From an uncultured Lachnospiraceae bacterium (GTDB lineage Bacteria; Bacillota; Clostridia; Lachnospirales; Lachnospiraceae), in the NCBI GenBank assembly GCA_910585075.1, contig CAJUED010000019.1:7456-62268 (forward strand): a stretch of 54,813 nucleotides of DNA. Direction: 5' to 3'. Position numbers and translations under genes: made by a program. The notes under the pieces were generated by a model. It did no database searches. It was not told the DNA's origin and saw only the letters and a list, made by a program, of their open reading frames with translations. Below, piece after piece: positions 17,672-25,776 of this stretch (within the stretch, counting starts at the first letter, position 1; every line of letters starts with the position of its first letter).

Positions 17672-18214
17672 TCACGGCCTTCCGGAATCCTTGTCCAGAA
17701 ATACCCTTGAGCCGGTTGCCCCTTTCTGCCTCTGATACTTGCCATTATAAGGATTCAGGGCGTCCTCGTCCAGCTGGGCAAACACCAGCTGCCCGACCCG
17801 CCTGCCCGCCTGCAGTTCAATTGCATAGCGGTTTGCATTGTATAATTCCAGAGTGATTTCCCCTTCAAATCCCGGGTCCACCCAGCCTGCGTTCTGGATA
17901 AAAAGCCCCAGCCTGCCGAGAGAACTTCTCCCCTCCACAAAAGCAGTCATATTGTTGGGCAAGGCAAAATATTCCATAGTGGTAGCTAACACAAACTGGC
18001 CGGGCAGAAGTAAATATCTGTCCGCCTCTATGGTCCTGTAGTGAATCTCATTGTCAAGGGATATGATTCCCACCGCCATATCTTCTATAATACTGAAAGT
18101 CCTCCCCAGCCTGATATCCACGCTGGCAGACTGAATCTGTCCTTCCTCAATGGGCGTAACCGTAAGACTGCCCTCCTTGAGCATTTTTGAAATTGTTTTA
18201 TCTGATAAAACCAT
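17672..18214 (-). CDS. dcd: dCTP deaminase
   Basis: Deaminates dCTP to dUTP (or to dUMP in bifunctional members), feeding dTMP synthesis. 180 residues with QSASVDIRLG, the substrate loop VEGRSSLGRLGLFIQNAGWVDPGFEG and ITLELYNAN, ending in QKGATGSR. Start ATG 18212-18214 with AAGGAGAG. The catalytic Glu lies in GEITLEL. I cannot decide mono- versus bifunctional from motifs alone. Confidence 0.93.
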   Translation of the reverse strand: MVLSDKTISKMLKEGSLTVTPIEEGQIQSASVDIRLGRTFSIIEDMAVGIISLDNEIHYRTIEADRYLLLPGQFVLATTMEYFALPNNMTAFVEGRSSLGRLGLFIQNAGWVDPGFEGEITLELYNANRYAIELQAGRRVGQLVFAQLDEDALNPYNGKYQRQKGATGSRVFLDKDSGRP

Positions 18215-18245
18215 ATCCGCTCTCCTTCTATCTATCCGCCATATT

Positions 18246-19208
18246 TTATATCAGCAATAAATATACCACCGCCATGGAAACCACAATCTGTATGATTGCA
18301 TACCGAAAAACCGTCTGTGTATTGGACCAGCCCAAGGCCTTGCGCACATGGTCGTGGAGGGGCGTCCTCACATTTTTCAGAATATGAATGTGAAACACCC
18401 GAATCAGCGACAGCTTCAAAAGCCCCAGGCCGCCGTCAAAGATAAATACAATCGCCGCAGGGATATAAAGCAGCGGACTCCCGCTTTTTAACGCCACAAT
18501 ACTGATAAATACGCCCATGGCCCTGCTCCCCGCATCTCCCATCAACAGCCTGCTGGGCGCGGCGTTATACCAAAGATACCCCAATATGCAAATGATAAAC
18601 ATCAGAATCAAAAAAGTAAATTCATCATGATTTCCCTTTATATGGTCAATCAAATAAAAAGTGCCTAATGTGACAATGGCCAGCGTACCGGAAAGCCCGT
18701 CCACTCCGTCGGAGCAGTTTGTCACATTAATGGAGCCCCACACCAGAATGATCGTCAGGATTCCAAACAAAACCTCCGGAATCTCCACACTGATTCCCAA
18801 CGTGACAATTTCTATGGTGCTGGTATTAAAGTTCAAAAAAGTGAAGGTGAGAATCACCGCCACAACCAAATCCAGCAGTCCCTTTTTCAGCTCACCCCAC
18901 GGACATTCGGAAGCGTCGTCCATATAGCCGGTCAACATTTCCACCACCGTTAAAATCAGATAAATAACAATTTCCGGATTCAGCGGAGCAAAAAGCAGCG
19001 CGGAAATTACAAAAACCAAAATAAAAATAAGCCCGGCTCCCCTTGGCTTTCCTGCAGAGAGTTTCCCGTCATGGGCAAACTCCCTTCCCGCATCCCTGGG
19101 CAGTAAATTAATACACTTTGCCGTAAAAAAACAGGTCCCCGCAAATGCCGCAAGCAATCCAAAGGACGCTATCCCCGGCTGGTTCCCTCCTAATAAATAA
19201 TGAAGCAC
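18246..19208 (-). CDS. MraY-like phospho-sugar transferase (GT4 polyprenyl-phosphate family)
   Basis: 320 residues, about ten membrane segments. Family motifs: GYMDDAS (Asp pair), INVTNCSDGVDGLSG, SRLLMGDAGSRAMG and TPLHDHVRKALG (the HHH/HxH loop). This is the superfamily that joins a sugar phosphate to undecaprenyl phosphate; MraY (lipid I) is the closest type, but it stands outside a dcw cluster and has HDH instead of the usual HHH, so it may be a second paralog. GTG start with AGGAGG 8 bp upstream. dcd follows 31 bp downstream. Confidence 0.82.
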   Translation of the reverse strand: MLHYLLGGNQPGIASFGLLAAFAGTCFFTAKCINLLPRDAGREFAHDGKLSAGKPRGAGLIFILVFVISALLFAPLNPEIVIYLILTVVEMLTGYMDDASECPWGELKKGLLDLVVAVILTFTFLNFNTSTIEIVTLGISVEIPEVLFGILTIILVWGSINVTNCSDGVDGLSGTLAIVTLGTFYLIDHIKGNHDEFTFLILMFIICILGYLWYNAAPSRLLMGDAGSRAMGVFISIVALKSGSPLLYIPAAIVFIFDGGLGLLKLSLIRVFHIHILKNVRTPLHDHVRKALGWSNTQTVFRYAIIQIVVSMAVVYLLLI

Positions 19209-19330
19209 TTCCCCTTCCTCCTAACGAATGTCCGACAGTCCCCCGGCACTCCATATCTGCGGCATAATTGTCACACGATTTTTATCAGACAATTTTTCCG
19301 TTTCTTACCCAAAATCATGCCTGTCGTTTT

Positions 19331-19954
19331 TTAAAGTATTCCCAAAGCTTCTTTGGCCAATTCATCCGCCATGTCATTATACCTATCTCCCGAATGGCCT
19401 GTCACCTTGCAAAACCGTATATCCACCTGTTTCCTTGCACTTTCATAAAATTCCCTGTACGCAATGGTTCCCGCTTTATTCGCCTTCCACTCTCCTAAGG
19501 GCCATCTTGCAATTCCCTCATAATCGTGATAAATAGTAATAGCCGGAATCCTGCGCTCTATCGCATACTGCATGGCCGCCTGGGCGCCTTTTATCTCCCC
19601 CGCCACATTCCGCATGGCCGCAAGTTCTTCATCCTGAAACTTACCGCTATATTTTTCTTCCTTATCTCCACAAAGCACCACCATGCCATAGGAAAATTCC
19701 TTTGTTGCTTTGTTATAACTGCCGTCCACATATATTTTAACACAGGACCCTTCCGGTGAACCAGCCCCCTTTTCCAAAAGACCGCTCTCCTGCCCCTTTT
19801 CCACATTTCCCATATAGACAAGGGCCTCCTCCTTGGTCGGAAAGCTCTTATATACCGCTCCTGAATAGCCGTTTACACTGTTTTTGCACTCCTCCCAGGT
19901 CCTGAATATCCCGGTTTTGGCGCCAACTTTTACTGCATAATATTTTCCTGCCAT
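19331..19954 (-). CDS. ribonuclease H with N-terminal hybrid-binding domain
   Basis: 207 residues. Residues 1-45 are the small RNase H1-type RNA/DNA hybrid-binding fold (YYAVKVGAKTGIFRTWEECKNSVNGYSGAVYKSFPTKEEA, shown here in fragments as YYAVKVG, GIFRTWEEC, YKSF). The catalytic domain has YVDGS, AGEIKGA, IYHDYEGI and YNDMADELA, giving the DEDD set. Degrades RNA in RNA-DNA hybrids. ATG 19954 is preceded by AGGAGG; the longer open frame from 19975 lacks one. Confidence 0.92.
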   Translation of the reverse strand: MAGKYYAVKVGAKTGIFRTWEECKNSVNGYSGAVYKSFPTKEEALVYMGNVEKGQESGLLEKGAGSPEGSCVKIYVDGSYNKATKEFSYGMVVLCGDKEEKYSGKFQDEELAAMRNVAGEIKGAQAAMQYAIERRIPAITIYHDYEGIARWPLGEWKANKAGTIAYREFYESARKQVDIRFCKVTGHSGDRYNDMADELAKEALGIL

Positions 19955-20000
19955 GAGATACCTCCTGCCTGTCAATCATACCATATCCTTCCGTTTTTTC

Positions 20001-20050
20001 CCATAGGATTTTTTAAATCCATAGCATTTTTTAAATCCATAGGATTTTTC
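20001..20050. repeat. 18-bp tandem repeat, about 2.5 copies
   Basis: CCATAGGATTTTTTAAAT at 20001-20018, CCATAGCATTTTTTAAAT at 20019-20036, then CCATAGGATTTTT. Upstream of the RNase H gene on its strand. Confidence 0.75.
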
Positions 20051-20064
20051 ATAATTTTGCGCGA

Positions 20065-20160
20065 TAACTGACGCTTTACAGTTATATCCCAATCCGGTAT
20101 ACTATAATTGTAAAAGGGGTTGACGGTGGCGGTCTATATGACTGCTGCCGTTTTCGTTTC
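20065..20160 (+). promoter_or_regulatory. operator, promoter and terminator without a gene between them
   Basis: TTTACA (20075-20080), 17-bp spacer, TATACT (20098-20103): a near-consensus promoter. ATAACTG/CAGTTAT flanks the -35. About 15-25 bp after the expected start comes a 10-bp stem GGTGGCGGTC/GACTGCTGCC (with G-U pairs) followed by GTTTTCGTTTCTC. The resulting RNA would be only about 50 nt. Confidence 0.5.
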
Positions 20161-20269
20161 TCACTTTTTCTTTCCTGCGCGCTGCAAAACATTCTTTGCA
20201 AATCCGTTTATTAATATCAAATGCTCCGGTATTTTATAAATTTGTTTATTGCAGCGGGGCTACCGACCG

Positions 20270-20370
20270 TAAGCAAAAGGAGGGCAATATACACGCCCTC
20301 CCAAAATTTTGTCACCACTCATTCTCACGACTTTGCAGCAAGTGCAAAGTCCGTGGCTGAACTGTTCAAA
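20270..20370. repeat. partial copy of the GTAACAGTTCAG-ended repeat family
   Basis: Contains GGAGGGC/GCCCTCC and GACTTTGCA/TGCAAAGTC hairpins and ends in GGCTGAACTGTT (to 20366). The last 40 bp match the copy at 50111-50251 closely. Left terminus not clear. Confidence 0.65.
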
Positions 20371-20391
20371 TATTACATCATTTACCCATTC

Positions 20392-22041
20392 TTAAGGTTT
20401 TAACTGGAAACGACTGGTCTGATCCTGTAAAACCCTTACCTGTTCAAACAACTCCGTACTCACCGTTGCCGACTCCTCGCTGCTTGCCGTGTTTGTCTCC
20501 ACAACAGCCGAAATCTGTCCGAGACCTTCCGTCACCTGGGAAATAGCGATAGCCTCCGCATGCACCGCATCCGTAATCACATTAATCGCATCATTGGACT
20601 CCTGTACTAACTCAAGGGTTTTCTGCAATGTCTCGGAAACCCGCTCCACAATCTGATTTCCTCTTTCCGCAGCCCGCACGGAATTTCCAATCAGCTCCCT
20701 GGTAGCCTGTGCAGCCTCATTGGAACGGGCGGCCAGATTGCGCACCTCACTGGAAACCACTGTAAATCCCCTTCCTGCCTCACCTGCCCGGGTTGCCTCC
20801 ACTGCCGCATTCAATGAGAGAATATTGGTCTTAAAGGCGATATCCTCTATGGTGGAAATAATCCTGCCGATTTCTTTGGAAGCGTCGCTGATATCTCCCA
20901 TAGCGGATACAAGCTGCTCCATCTCCCGGCTGCTTAAGCTGACCTGCTCTCTGGTCATCTGGGCGCTTTCCTTCACATTGGCTGCTGTCTCAATATTCTG
21001 CTTTGCGCTGTTGGAGAGTTCATCCAAGGTTGCATAAAGCTCCTCCACTGCCGCCGCCTGGTCTATAGCTCCCTGGGCTAAGAGCTGGGCTCCCCCTGAG
21101 AGATGCTCCGCATGACCAAACACATTGTTTTCCGCCCGGTGAATATTGGCAATAGCCTCTGACAGAGAAACCGTAAAGCTTTCCATAGAGCGCTCTATGG
21201 AATAAAAATCACCTATAAAAGGCACGGAGCAAACCACATTGAAATCTCCCGTTGACAACTGCTCCATCATCCGGTTAATTTCCTCCACGTACTGACGAAT
21301 CTGCTCCATGGACTCCTTCAGCGTTTTCGCCAAATCACCAATCTCATCATTCACATCATAATCCAAATCCAGCTTCAAATGCCCTTCCTGCAAAGGACGG
21401 GTTTTTTCCGTAATCATAAGAATCGGCTTTACCACCTGTTTTAACACATACAATACAAGGCTTATCAGACAAACCAGCGCCAGGGTAAGCCCTACGGCTG
21501 ATGTACCGTGCATCACCATGATCGTGGTCTGCACCTTCTTTTCGCCGGCCTCCTTCAGCACGGTCCCCCGCTCTACAACCTCGTCCAAATGCCCAACAAG
21601 AACGCTAAGGTTGCTTAGAATCGTCTCCTGATAATAGCTCTGTGCCCCGGCAGCATCCGCTTCAAGCAGTTCAAGTACATAGACTGCCGACTGGTGAAGC
21701 TCCTCATGAAGGGGCTGCAGCTTCGCGCGCAGACTTAAAATCTCCTCATCATCCGTTCCCGCCTCACCATAAATCCATTGTCCAAGCACACAGCCTGTGG
21801 GATCGGTACTTCCCGTAAATTCCGTACCCGCATATAAGGCATTGCTTAAGTTAGCCGACCATTTGTAGTGAGCTACCTCAGCCATCTGTGCCCTTTCAAG
21901 CAAGGCGCTCACTTCGCTGCTGCTCTCCTGGGAACGGTCGATACTGATGACATTTATCGTTATCACTATGCTGAACAACAATACGGAAACAAGCGCCGCC
22001 GCCACACGATACCCAACCATTTTGTTTACACTTTTCCTCAT
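20392..22041 (-). CDS. methyl-accepting chemotaxis protein with CZB-like sensor region
   Basis: 549 residues. TM1 about residues 10-32; extracytoplasmic region with HYKWSANL, CVLGQWIYG and LQPLHEELH, which is the H/C/H/H pattern of chemoreceptor zinc-binding (CZB) domains; TM2 near residues 175-198 (MHGTSAVGLTLALVCLIS); HAMP; then the long signalling hairpin with the conserved tip ISTIEDIAFKTNILSLNAAVEATRAGEAGRGF. It should signal to CheA/CheW, perhaps in response to zinc or to a zinc-sensitive oxidant (inference). ATG 22041 with AAGAAAGGA; the upstream extension lacks a ribosome site. A 19-bp inverted repeat lies just upstream. Confidence 0.93.
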   Translation of the reverse strand: MRKSVNKMVGYRVAAALVSVLLFSIVITINVISIDRSQESSSEVSALLERAQMAEVAHYKWSANLSNALYAGTEFTGSTDPTGCVLGQWIYGEAGTDDEEILSLRAKLQPLHEELHQSAVYVLELLEADAAGAQSYYQETILSNLSVLVGHLDEVVERGTVLKEAGEKKVQTTIMVMHGTSAVGLTLALVCLISLVLYVLKQVVKPILMITEKTRPLQEGHLKLDLDYDVNDEIGDLAKTLKESMEQIRQYVEEINRMMEQLSTGDFNVVCSVPFIGDFYSIERSMESFTVSLSEAIANIHRAENNVFGHAEHLSGGAQLLAQGAIDQAAAVEELYATLDELSNSAKQNIETAANVKESAQMTREQVSLSSREMEQLVSAMGDISDASKEIGRIISTIEDIAFKTNILSLNAAVEATRAGEAGRGFTVVSSEVRNLAARSNEAAQATRELIGNSVRAAERGNQIVERVSETLQKTLELVQESNDAINVITDAVHAEAIAISQVTEGLGQISAVVETNTASSEESATVSTELFEQVRVLQDQTSRFQLKP

Positions 22042-22074
22042 AATTACATTCCTTTCTTTTCCGGCCTGTAACGT

Positions 22075-22147
22075 CATTCCGGCTTTACTTTTTCAGGAAA
22101 ATACCGTCTCAATTGTGGTTATCCTGACAAAAAGTAAAGCCGGAATG
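22075..22147. repeat. perfect 19-bp inverted repeat in the chemoreceptor leader
   Basis: CATTCCGGCTTTACTTTTT at 22075-22093 and its exact complement at 22129-22147; the stem continues with CAGGA/TCCTG after a 2-nt bulge. No T-run follows toward the chemoreceptor gene, whose ATG is 34 bp away. Confidence 0.9.
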
Positions 22148-22327
22148 GTTACAAAAGTTTTCTGTTCGTTTCTTATTCAACAGGTCGGTTCGCAATATGT
22201 AACAGCACCTGATTTTATTGTCAAAAAGCAGAACCGCAATACTGTGATATATGAGGGAATTGTAACATACCCCGAATATCTTTGCAACTACATTGTGAAT
22301 CCAAAATTTGCAAATAAGAGGATGCCA

Positions 22328-22463
22328 GTAACAGTTCAGACAGGTCTGCACATTTACTGTGCTTGAGCGTACCAAAGAATAGCGGTCTGAAATATCCGGC
22401 TCATCGCGAAGTGGTTCAGGATGGCCGGATACACGTAACGGTGAAGCAAGGCTGAACTGTTAC
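22328..22463. repeat. MITE-like repeat copy, 136 bp
   Basis: Bounded by GTAACAGTTCAG and CTGAACTGTTAC (12-bp perfect terminal inverted repeat). Contains ATCCGGCTCAT/ATGGCCGGAT hairpin. About 80% similar by eye to 52467-52601. No coding content. Confidence 0.85.
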
Positions 22464-22503
22464 GGATGCCGTGAAGGACAGCGGAAAGGTAATTGATTAT
22501 GAA

Positions 22504-22746
22504 TCATTCATCCTCAAAAATCGTTTCATTCATTTCAGGAAAATTTAATAAGTCTGATACTGTCATGTCCAATCCAATTGCCAATTTATGCAGCGTTTTC
22601 AACTTGGGATTTTTTGTTTTTCCTTTCATAAGATTTTCAACCGTAGATTGTGTTATACCTGATAGTGTGGCAAGCTTATTTATCGTAATATTTTGTTCAG
22701 CACATAAATCAGTTAAACGTTTGATGATTGCATCGGAATAAGTCAT
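22504..22746 (-). CDS. XRE-family HTH transcriptional regulator
   Basis: 80 residues, a single Cro/CI helix-turn-helix: IKRLTDLCAEQNITINKLATLSGITQSTVENLMKGKTKNPKLKTLHKLAIGLDMTVSDLL (in pieces: INKLATLSG, ITQSTVENLM, KTLHKLAIG). ATG 22744-22746 with GGAG upstream. Divergent from the small gene at 22977. It probably controls that gene and itself. Confidence 0.92.
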   Translation of the reverse strand: MTYSDAIIKRLTDLCAEQNITINKLATLSGITQSTVENLMKGKTKNPKLKTLHKLAIGLDMTVSDLLNFPEMNETIFEDE

Positions 22747-22807
22747 AAAATTTCTCCTTTTACCACTTTACAAGTAATAAAAGTATAAGAAATTTAGGAG
22801 ATTCATA

Positions 22808-22857
22808 TTAACGGTACACGGTTGACAAAGGGCTTGTTATATGCTAGCTTAACGGTA
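22808..22857 (+). promoter_or_regulatory. repeated TTAACGGTA sites in the XRE/22977 intergenic region
   Basis: Two direct copies of TTAACGGTA at 22808-22816 and 22849-22857, 41 bp apart (close to four helical turns), flank a TTGACA at 22822-22827. They are plausible operator sites for the XRE protein; the -10 match is poor, so the promoter assignment is weak. Confidence 0.4.
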
Positions 22858-22976
22858 GATGGCTATTGTGTTGTAATAAATTTTTCCCCGACGGAAAAGT
22901 TATTAGAAGAAAAAACAATGCTATATCAGATTTAGATGCTTTTTATAAAACATGTATATAAAGAGGGTAAATAACA

Positions 22977-23240
22977 ATGGATGAAAATATTTTAAATGAA
23001 TTACGCCCCGGTATTGTTGAACGCATAGGAAAAATTTGTAGTCATAACAATGAATATCAAAAGTCGATTGAAAAAGAAGCAAAATTATTTAATCAATTAC
23101 AGGAAAACCTTACGGATGAACAAATGAATATAGTTGAAGATTATCAAAAAGCTGTGTATGCAACCATGAATACATGTGAGCTTATAGCCTACAGACAGGG
23201 AATGAAAGACCTAGCAGCTATTTTAGGTATCGGAAAATAG
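22977..23240 (+). CDS. small helical protein, DUF6809-like
   Basis: 87 residues, all helical and charged; opening MDENILNELRPGIVER and ending with YRQGMKDLAAILG resemble the small DUF6809-type proteins common next to XRE regulators in Lachnospiraceae accessory regions. Function unknown. GAGGGT about 10 bp before ATG. Family match is from memory of the pattern and should be treated as tentative. Confidence 0.6.
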   Translation: MDENILNELRPGIVERIGKICSHNNEYQKSIEKEAKLFNQLQENLTDEQMNIVEDYQKAVYATMNTCELIAYRQGMKDLAAILGIGK

Positions 23241-23318
23241 TTTTTAAAAATGTAACTTAAAATCCAAGCACTCTTTTCAGGATGCACCATTCACTCATTA
23301 TAAATCATCATACCTAAT

Positions 23319-23348
23319 AAGACCCCATATTTAAAAATATGAGGTCTT
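23319..23348 (+). terminator. hairpin after the 22977 gene
   Basis: AAGACC-cc-ATATTT faces AAATAT-ga-GGTCTT, followed by ACGCTTTTG. Probable terminator of the small gene. Confidence 0.6.
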
Positions 23349-23354
23349 ACGCTT

Positions 23355-23436
23355 TTGAATAAAATAGGTGGGGTGACAGTTCCCACATCTCCAACTAGGG
23401 CGACGGCTGCCCGTTCCGTCCTCTAATTTTATTCAA
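23355..23436. ncRNA. candidate structured RNA with pseudoknot
   Basis: Outer stem TTGAATAAAAT (23355-23365) / ATTTTATTCAA (23426-23436), perfect 11 bp, encloses a GC-rich 60-nt core. Inside, GTGGG/CCCAC forms one hairpin, and GGGC (23398-23401) with GCCC (23409-23412) interleaves with GACGG (23402-23406) and CCGTC (23416-23420), an H-type pseudoknot pattern. Sits in the convergent gap between the small gene and the PBECR gene. Strand and function unknown. Confidence 0.5.
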
Positions 23437-23468
23437 TATATTTTATGTCTTTACAATTTCATTATACA

Positions 23469-23849
23469 TTATCGTGATAATCTGTCAAGTTTTATCAAAG
23501 TTCCCTTGGATATAAAATTCTTCACACGGTGTGGGTTTAACACATACATAGATCTTGCATAATAAATATTTTGTAAACTTACGCGAACCGCAACTTTTAC
23601 AAACTCTCCATCCTTAATATATTCTTTTGTAAATTCTATAGAATCATCTTTAGCGTTTTTACCCACATAATCAGGGCTCGCTATAATAGATTTTATATCG
23701 GTTCCATATTTTTTGAAATCCTGAGGATGTGAAGATTTCATATGTTCTATATTGGAATCAGCGATATAGATAGGTGTCCCTATAGGGACATCAAGTTCAA
23801 GCGTCCTGATTATTTCAGCTGAAAACTCACCAATTTTTTCCCGTGCCAT
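23469..23849 (-). CDS. PBECR-type putative nuclease domain protein
   Basis: 126 residues. The pattern HMKSSHPQDFKKYG...IIASPDYVGKNAKDDSIEFTKEY...VRVSLQNIYYARSMYVLNPHRVKNF matches the phage-associated Barnase/EndoU/ColicinE5/RelE-like (PBECR3) domain, usually the terminal module of phage polyvalent proteins or of stand-alone toxins. The conserved His, Lys and Tyr residues are present. Here it is a free-standing short gene, possibly a toxin remnant. No immunity gene is evident next to it. Confidence 0.7.
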   Translation of the reverse strand: MAREKIGEFSAEIIRTLELDVPIGTPIYIADSNIEHMKSSHPQDFKKYGTDIKSIIASPDYVGKNAKDDSIEFTKEYIKDGEFVKVAVRVSLQNIYYARSMYVLNPHRVKNFISKGTLIKLDRLSR

Positions 23850-23936
23850 GAATGATTAAGTTAAGCCTCTCTGGTATATTTTTGCTTTTCTTAGTTCTTC
23901 CAAATTCCAACGGAATATTGCTATTCTCCCGGGTTT

Positions 23937-24134
23937 CTATAAATCATCTTTTTTTCTTCTATTACATCTCCAACATAACGTTTGCAGATTATCAGCCTCT
24001 GTTTTTCCATCTTCTGAGATTGGGATAATGTGGTCACCTCCAAAAAGAATCAGGTTCGTTAAATCACTATTACCACATAAACAAGAAATGTAATTATCTC
24101 TTTTCTTGATAGCTTCTCTTAAATCATTTGTCAT
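23937..24134 (-). pseudogene. HNH endonuclease fragment, probably 5'-truncated
   Basis: 65 codons: RDNYISCLCG then GGDHIIPISEDGKTEADNLQTLCWRCNRRK, which is an HNH core with two CxxC/CxC metal pairs. The in-frame reading continues only to KKQPNA before an upstream TAG, and no ribosome site precedes the ATG, whereas family proteins normally have an N-terminal region before this point. I therefore read it as the tail of a longer gene. Confidence 0.6.
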
Positions 24135-24546
24135 AGCATTCGGCTGTTTCTTACGGCCGGACTAACATATGAAAAAAGAAAGACTGTTTTTTTATTAGGG
24201 TCCGATTAAAACCTAAACTGCAAATGAAACTTCATGTAATTGGTGCAAAAGTTGAGCTGTTGTAAACATTACAAGTTGTTTTCTATACTAGAATATTTGA
24301 TTAAATATTTTATAATATTATTGATGTGCTTGATACAACCGAACTTAAACAGTCATACCATTGAATAATCTTTCCTTATTTTTATTTACATAATTATCGG
24401 AATAACAATGCAAATATTTTTAGCTGAGAATTGGTAAAGCTAATTATAGATTATACTGATATGTTTAAAAAAGTTTTTAATGCGCTTTAAATATGGGAAA
24501 AGATTATGACAAGTAATAATCATGCTTTTTATTTTAATAAATTGTA
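24135..24546. other. AT-rich non-coding stretch
   Basis: About 410 bp of AT-rich sequence between the HNH fragment and the tRNA-Leu terminator. No open frame, promoter pair or strong hairpin could be supported. It is probably decayed island DNA. Confidence 0.5.
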
Positions 24547-24583
24547 GAAAAATAAGGAAATCTCGATATCTTCAAGATTTCCT
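24547..24583 (-). terminator. terminator of tRNA-Leu
   Basis: AGGAAATCT/AGATTTCCT stem; on the minus strand it is followed by TATTTTTC. Confidence 0.85.
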
Positions 24584-24597
24584 CACCCTTTAACTGC

Positions 24598-24682
24598 TGC
24601 GGAAGATGGGACTTGAACCCACACGAGCGCAATGCTCACAAGATCCTTAGTCTTGCTCGTCTGCCAGTTCCGACACTTCCGC
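24598..24682 (-). tRNA. tRNA-Leu (anticodon TAA)
   Basis: 85-nt class-II tRNA with long variable arm. Acceptor GCGGAAG/CTTCCGC, discriminator A; anticodon stem CAAGA/TCTTG encloses CTAAGGA with anticodon TAA; T-arm GGGTTCAAGTCCC. CCA not encoded. Confidence 0.96.
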
Positions 24683-24822
24683 TTGGCTCACACCACGAAT
24701 TATATAATATCATTTACCTTAAAATAAGTCAACACTTTTTTTCTTTTTTTTACAACAATTTACGGTTAATGTTTTATCAATATTTCATCTTCCATTTTAA
24801 TCTGTTTCACCCACAGCATAAA

Positions 24823-24876
24823 TATCCGGACAGACCAGACTATTTCAGGGCCGGAGCCCTCCGGCCTGTCCGGACC
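24823..24876 (-). terminator. long hairpin after the transglutaminase gene
   Basis: Outer TCCGGACAG/CTGTCCGGA with inner GGCCGGAGGG/CCGGCC; on the minus strand followed by TATTTATG. GC-rich stem suits transcription termination though the T-run is weak. Confidence 0.6.
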
Positions 24877-24887
24877 ATTACTGCTCT

Positions 24888-25595
24888 TTATGAAGGGAAG
24901 TAAATTGTCATCCCGTTAATGGTCATGCCGCTTACCATATCTCCATACCCGGCAAACCCACCCATTCCATCGGCGAATCCTTTTTGGCCGTCCATTGTGA
25001 GAACGCACCACTGATGAGAATTCTTATTCTCATTGGTATGTTCCCAGGAATAACCCATATAGTCAAGCACTCTCCCCAGCGCCCTTGTGGAGCCAGCGCA
25101 GGTATAAACGCCGCCCACGAACACGCCATAGGGGGAACGATACCATTTTGCACTGTCAGAGCCATAAGGAATCGCGTTGCAATATGCCGCAACCGTTGCA
25201 GCGGCGGCGTTGACACGCTGGAGGTCTGTTGTGTATGCCGCATTCCCCATAATGGAATCCGCAATTTGTTTTGCCACTGCGTCAGCTGCCGCAGCCTGCT
25301 CCGCAGTCAGATTTTTGTAGTATTTATGCTTCGTATTGGCAGCGTCTATTGTATCCTGGCTTACATAGTTGTCCGCATGGGGCTTTCTCCCTTCCGCCTT
25401 TCCGAATGAAACATAATGCTGGTAAAGAGCCGCTTCGCCCGTGCCAAGGGCCTCCGCCACATCCGGATAAGTTGCCGCATAGTATTCGGCGTCAAAAACC
25501 GTGCCGTCTGACATTGTCTTAGGCGCAGCCAAAGCCGTAGTGGAAGTCCCAAGTACGGCTGTAACCATTAAGGCCGTTAGTAAGAATTTCTTCAT
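24888..25595 (-). CDS. exported transglutaminase-like protein with N-terminal FD-Y repeat
   Basis: 235 residues. Signal peptide MKKFLLTALMVTAVLG...ALAA, then one extracellular module (FDAEYYAATYPDVAEALG...HYVSFGKAEGRKP), then a transglutaminase-like cysteine fold with GVYTCAGSTRALGRVLDYMG (Cys), NSHQWCVLTMDG (His) and FADGMGG (Asp). Probably a cell-surface or secreted peptidase/cross-linking enzyme. The same module occurs twice in the exported protein at 45461. ATG 25593-25595 is chosen because the frame upstream is leader-family DNA and because the signal peptide begins there. Confidence 0.85.
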   Translation of the reverse strand: MKKFLLTALMVTAVLGTSTTALAAPKTMSDGTVFDAEYYAATYPDVAEALGTGEAALYQHYVSFGKAEGRKPHADNYVSQDTIDAANTKHKYYKNLTAEQAAAADAVAKQIADSIMGNAAYTTDLQRVNAAAATVAAYCNAIPYGSDSAKWYRSPYGVFVGGVYTCAGSTRALGRVLDYMGYSWEHTNENKNSHQWCVLTMDGQKGFADGMGGFAGYGDMVSGMTINGMTIYFPS

Positions 25596-25663
25596 GTTCT
25601 CCCTCATTTCTGCGCTGCTTTTTATAGTATGACAAAGTTTGAGCATGCAGCGCCGACACAAAC
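25596..25663 (-). repeat. leader-family copy D (before transglutaminase)
   Basis: mRNA sense: GGTTTGTGTCGGCGCTGC, 28-nt interval, GCAGCGCAGAAATGAGGG, ATG. Arms on plus strand: GCAGCGC 25647-25653 and GCGCTGC 25612-25618. Confidence 0.75.
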
Positions 25664-25734
25664 CCTGCTTTATAAAATATACCCTACTAAACTATATCAT
25701 ATAAACACATTCACCTCAATGAAAATAAAGCAAA

Positions 25735-25769
25735 AGGCAAAAGGAGTTTTACAGCACACCCTTTTGCCT
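25735..25769 (-). terminator. terminator of the HD-GYP regulator gene
   Basis: AGGCAAAAGG/CCTTTTGCCT, then on the minus strand TTTGCTTTATTTTC. Confidence 0.85.
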
Positions 25770-25776
25770 GTTATTT

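Noticed and set aside
22328..24682. integration of the XRE/PBECR island into tRNA-Leu
   Set aside because: The tRNA-Leu 3' end faces the island, but I could not find a second copy of that end within 22.3-24.6 kb and there is no integrase.
25596..25661. 22-codon N-terminal extension of the transglutaminase
   Set aside because: It also translates the leader element and would bury the signal peptide.
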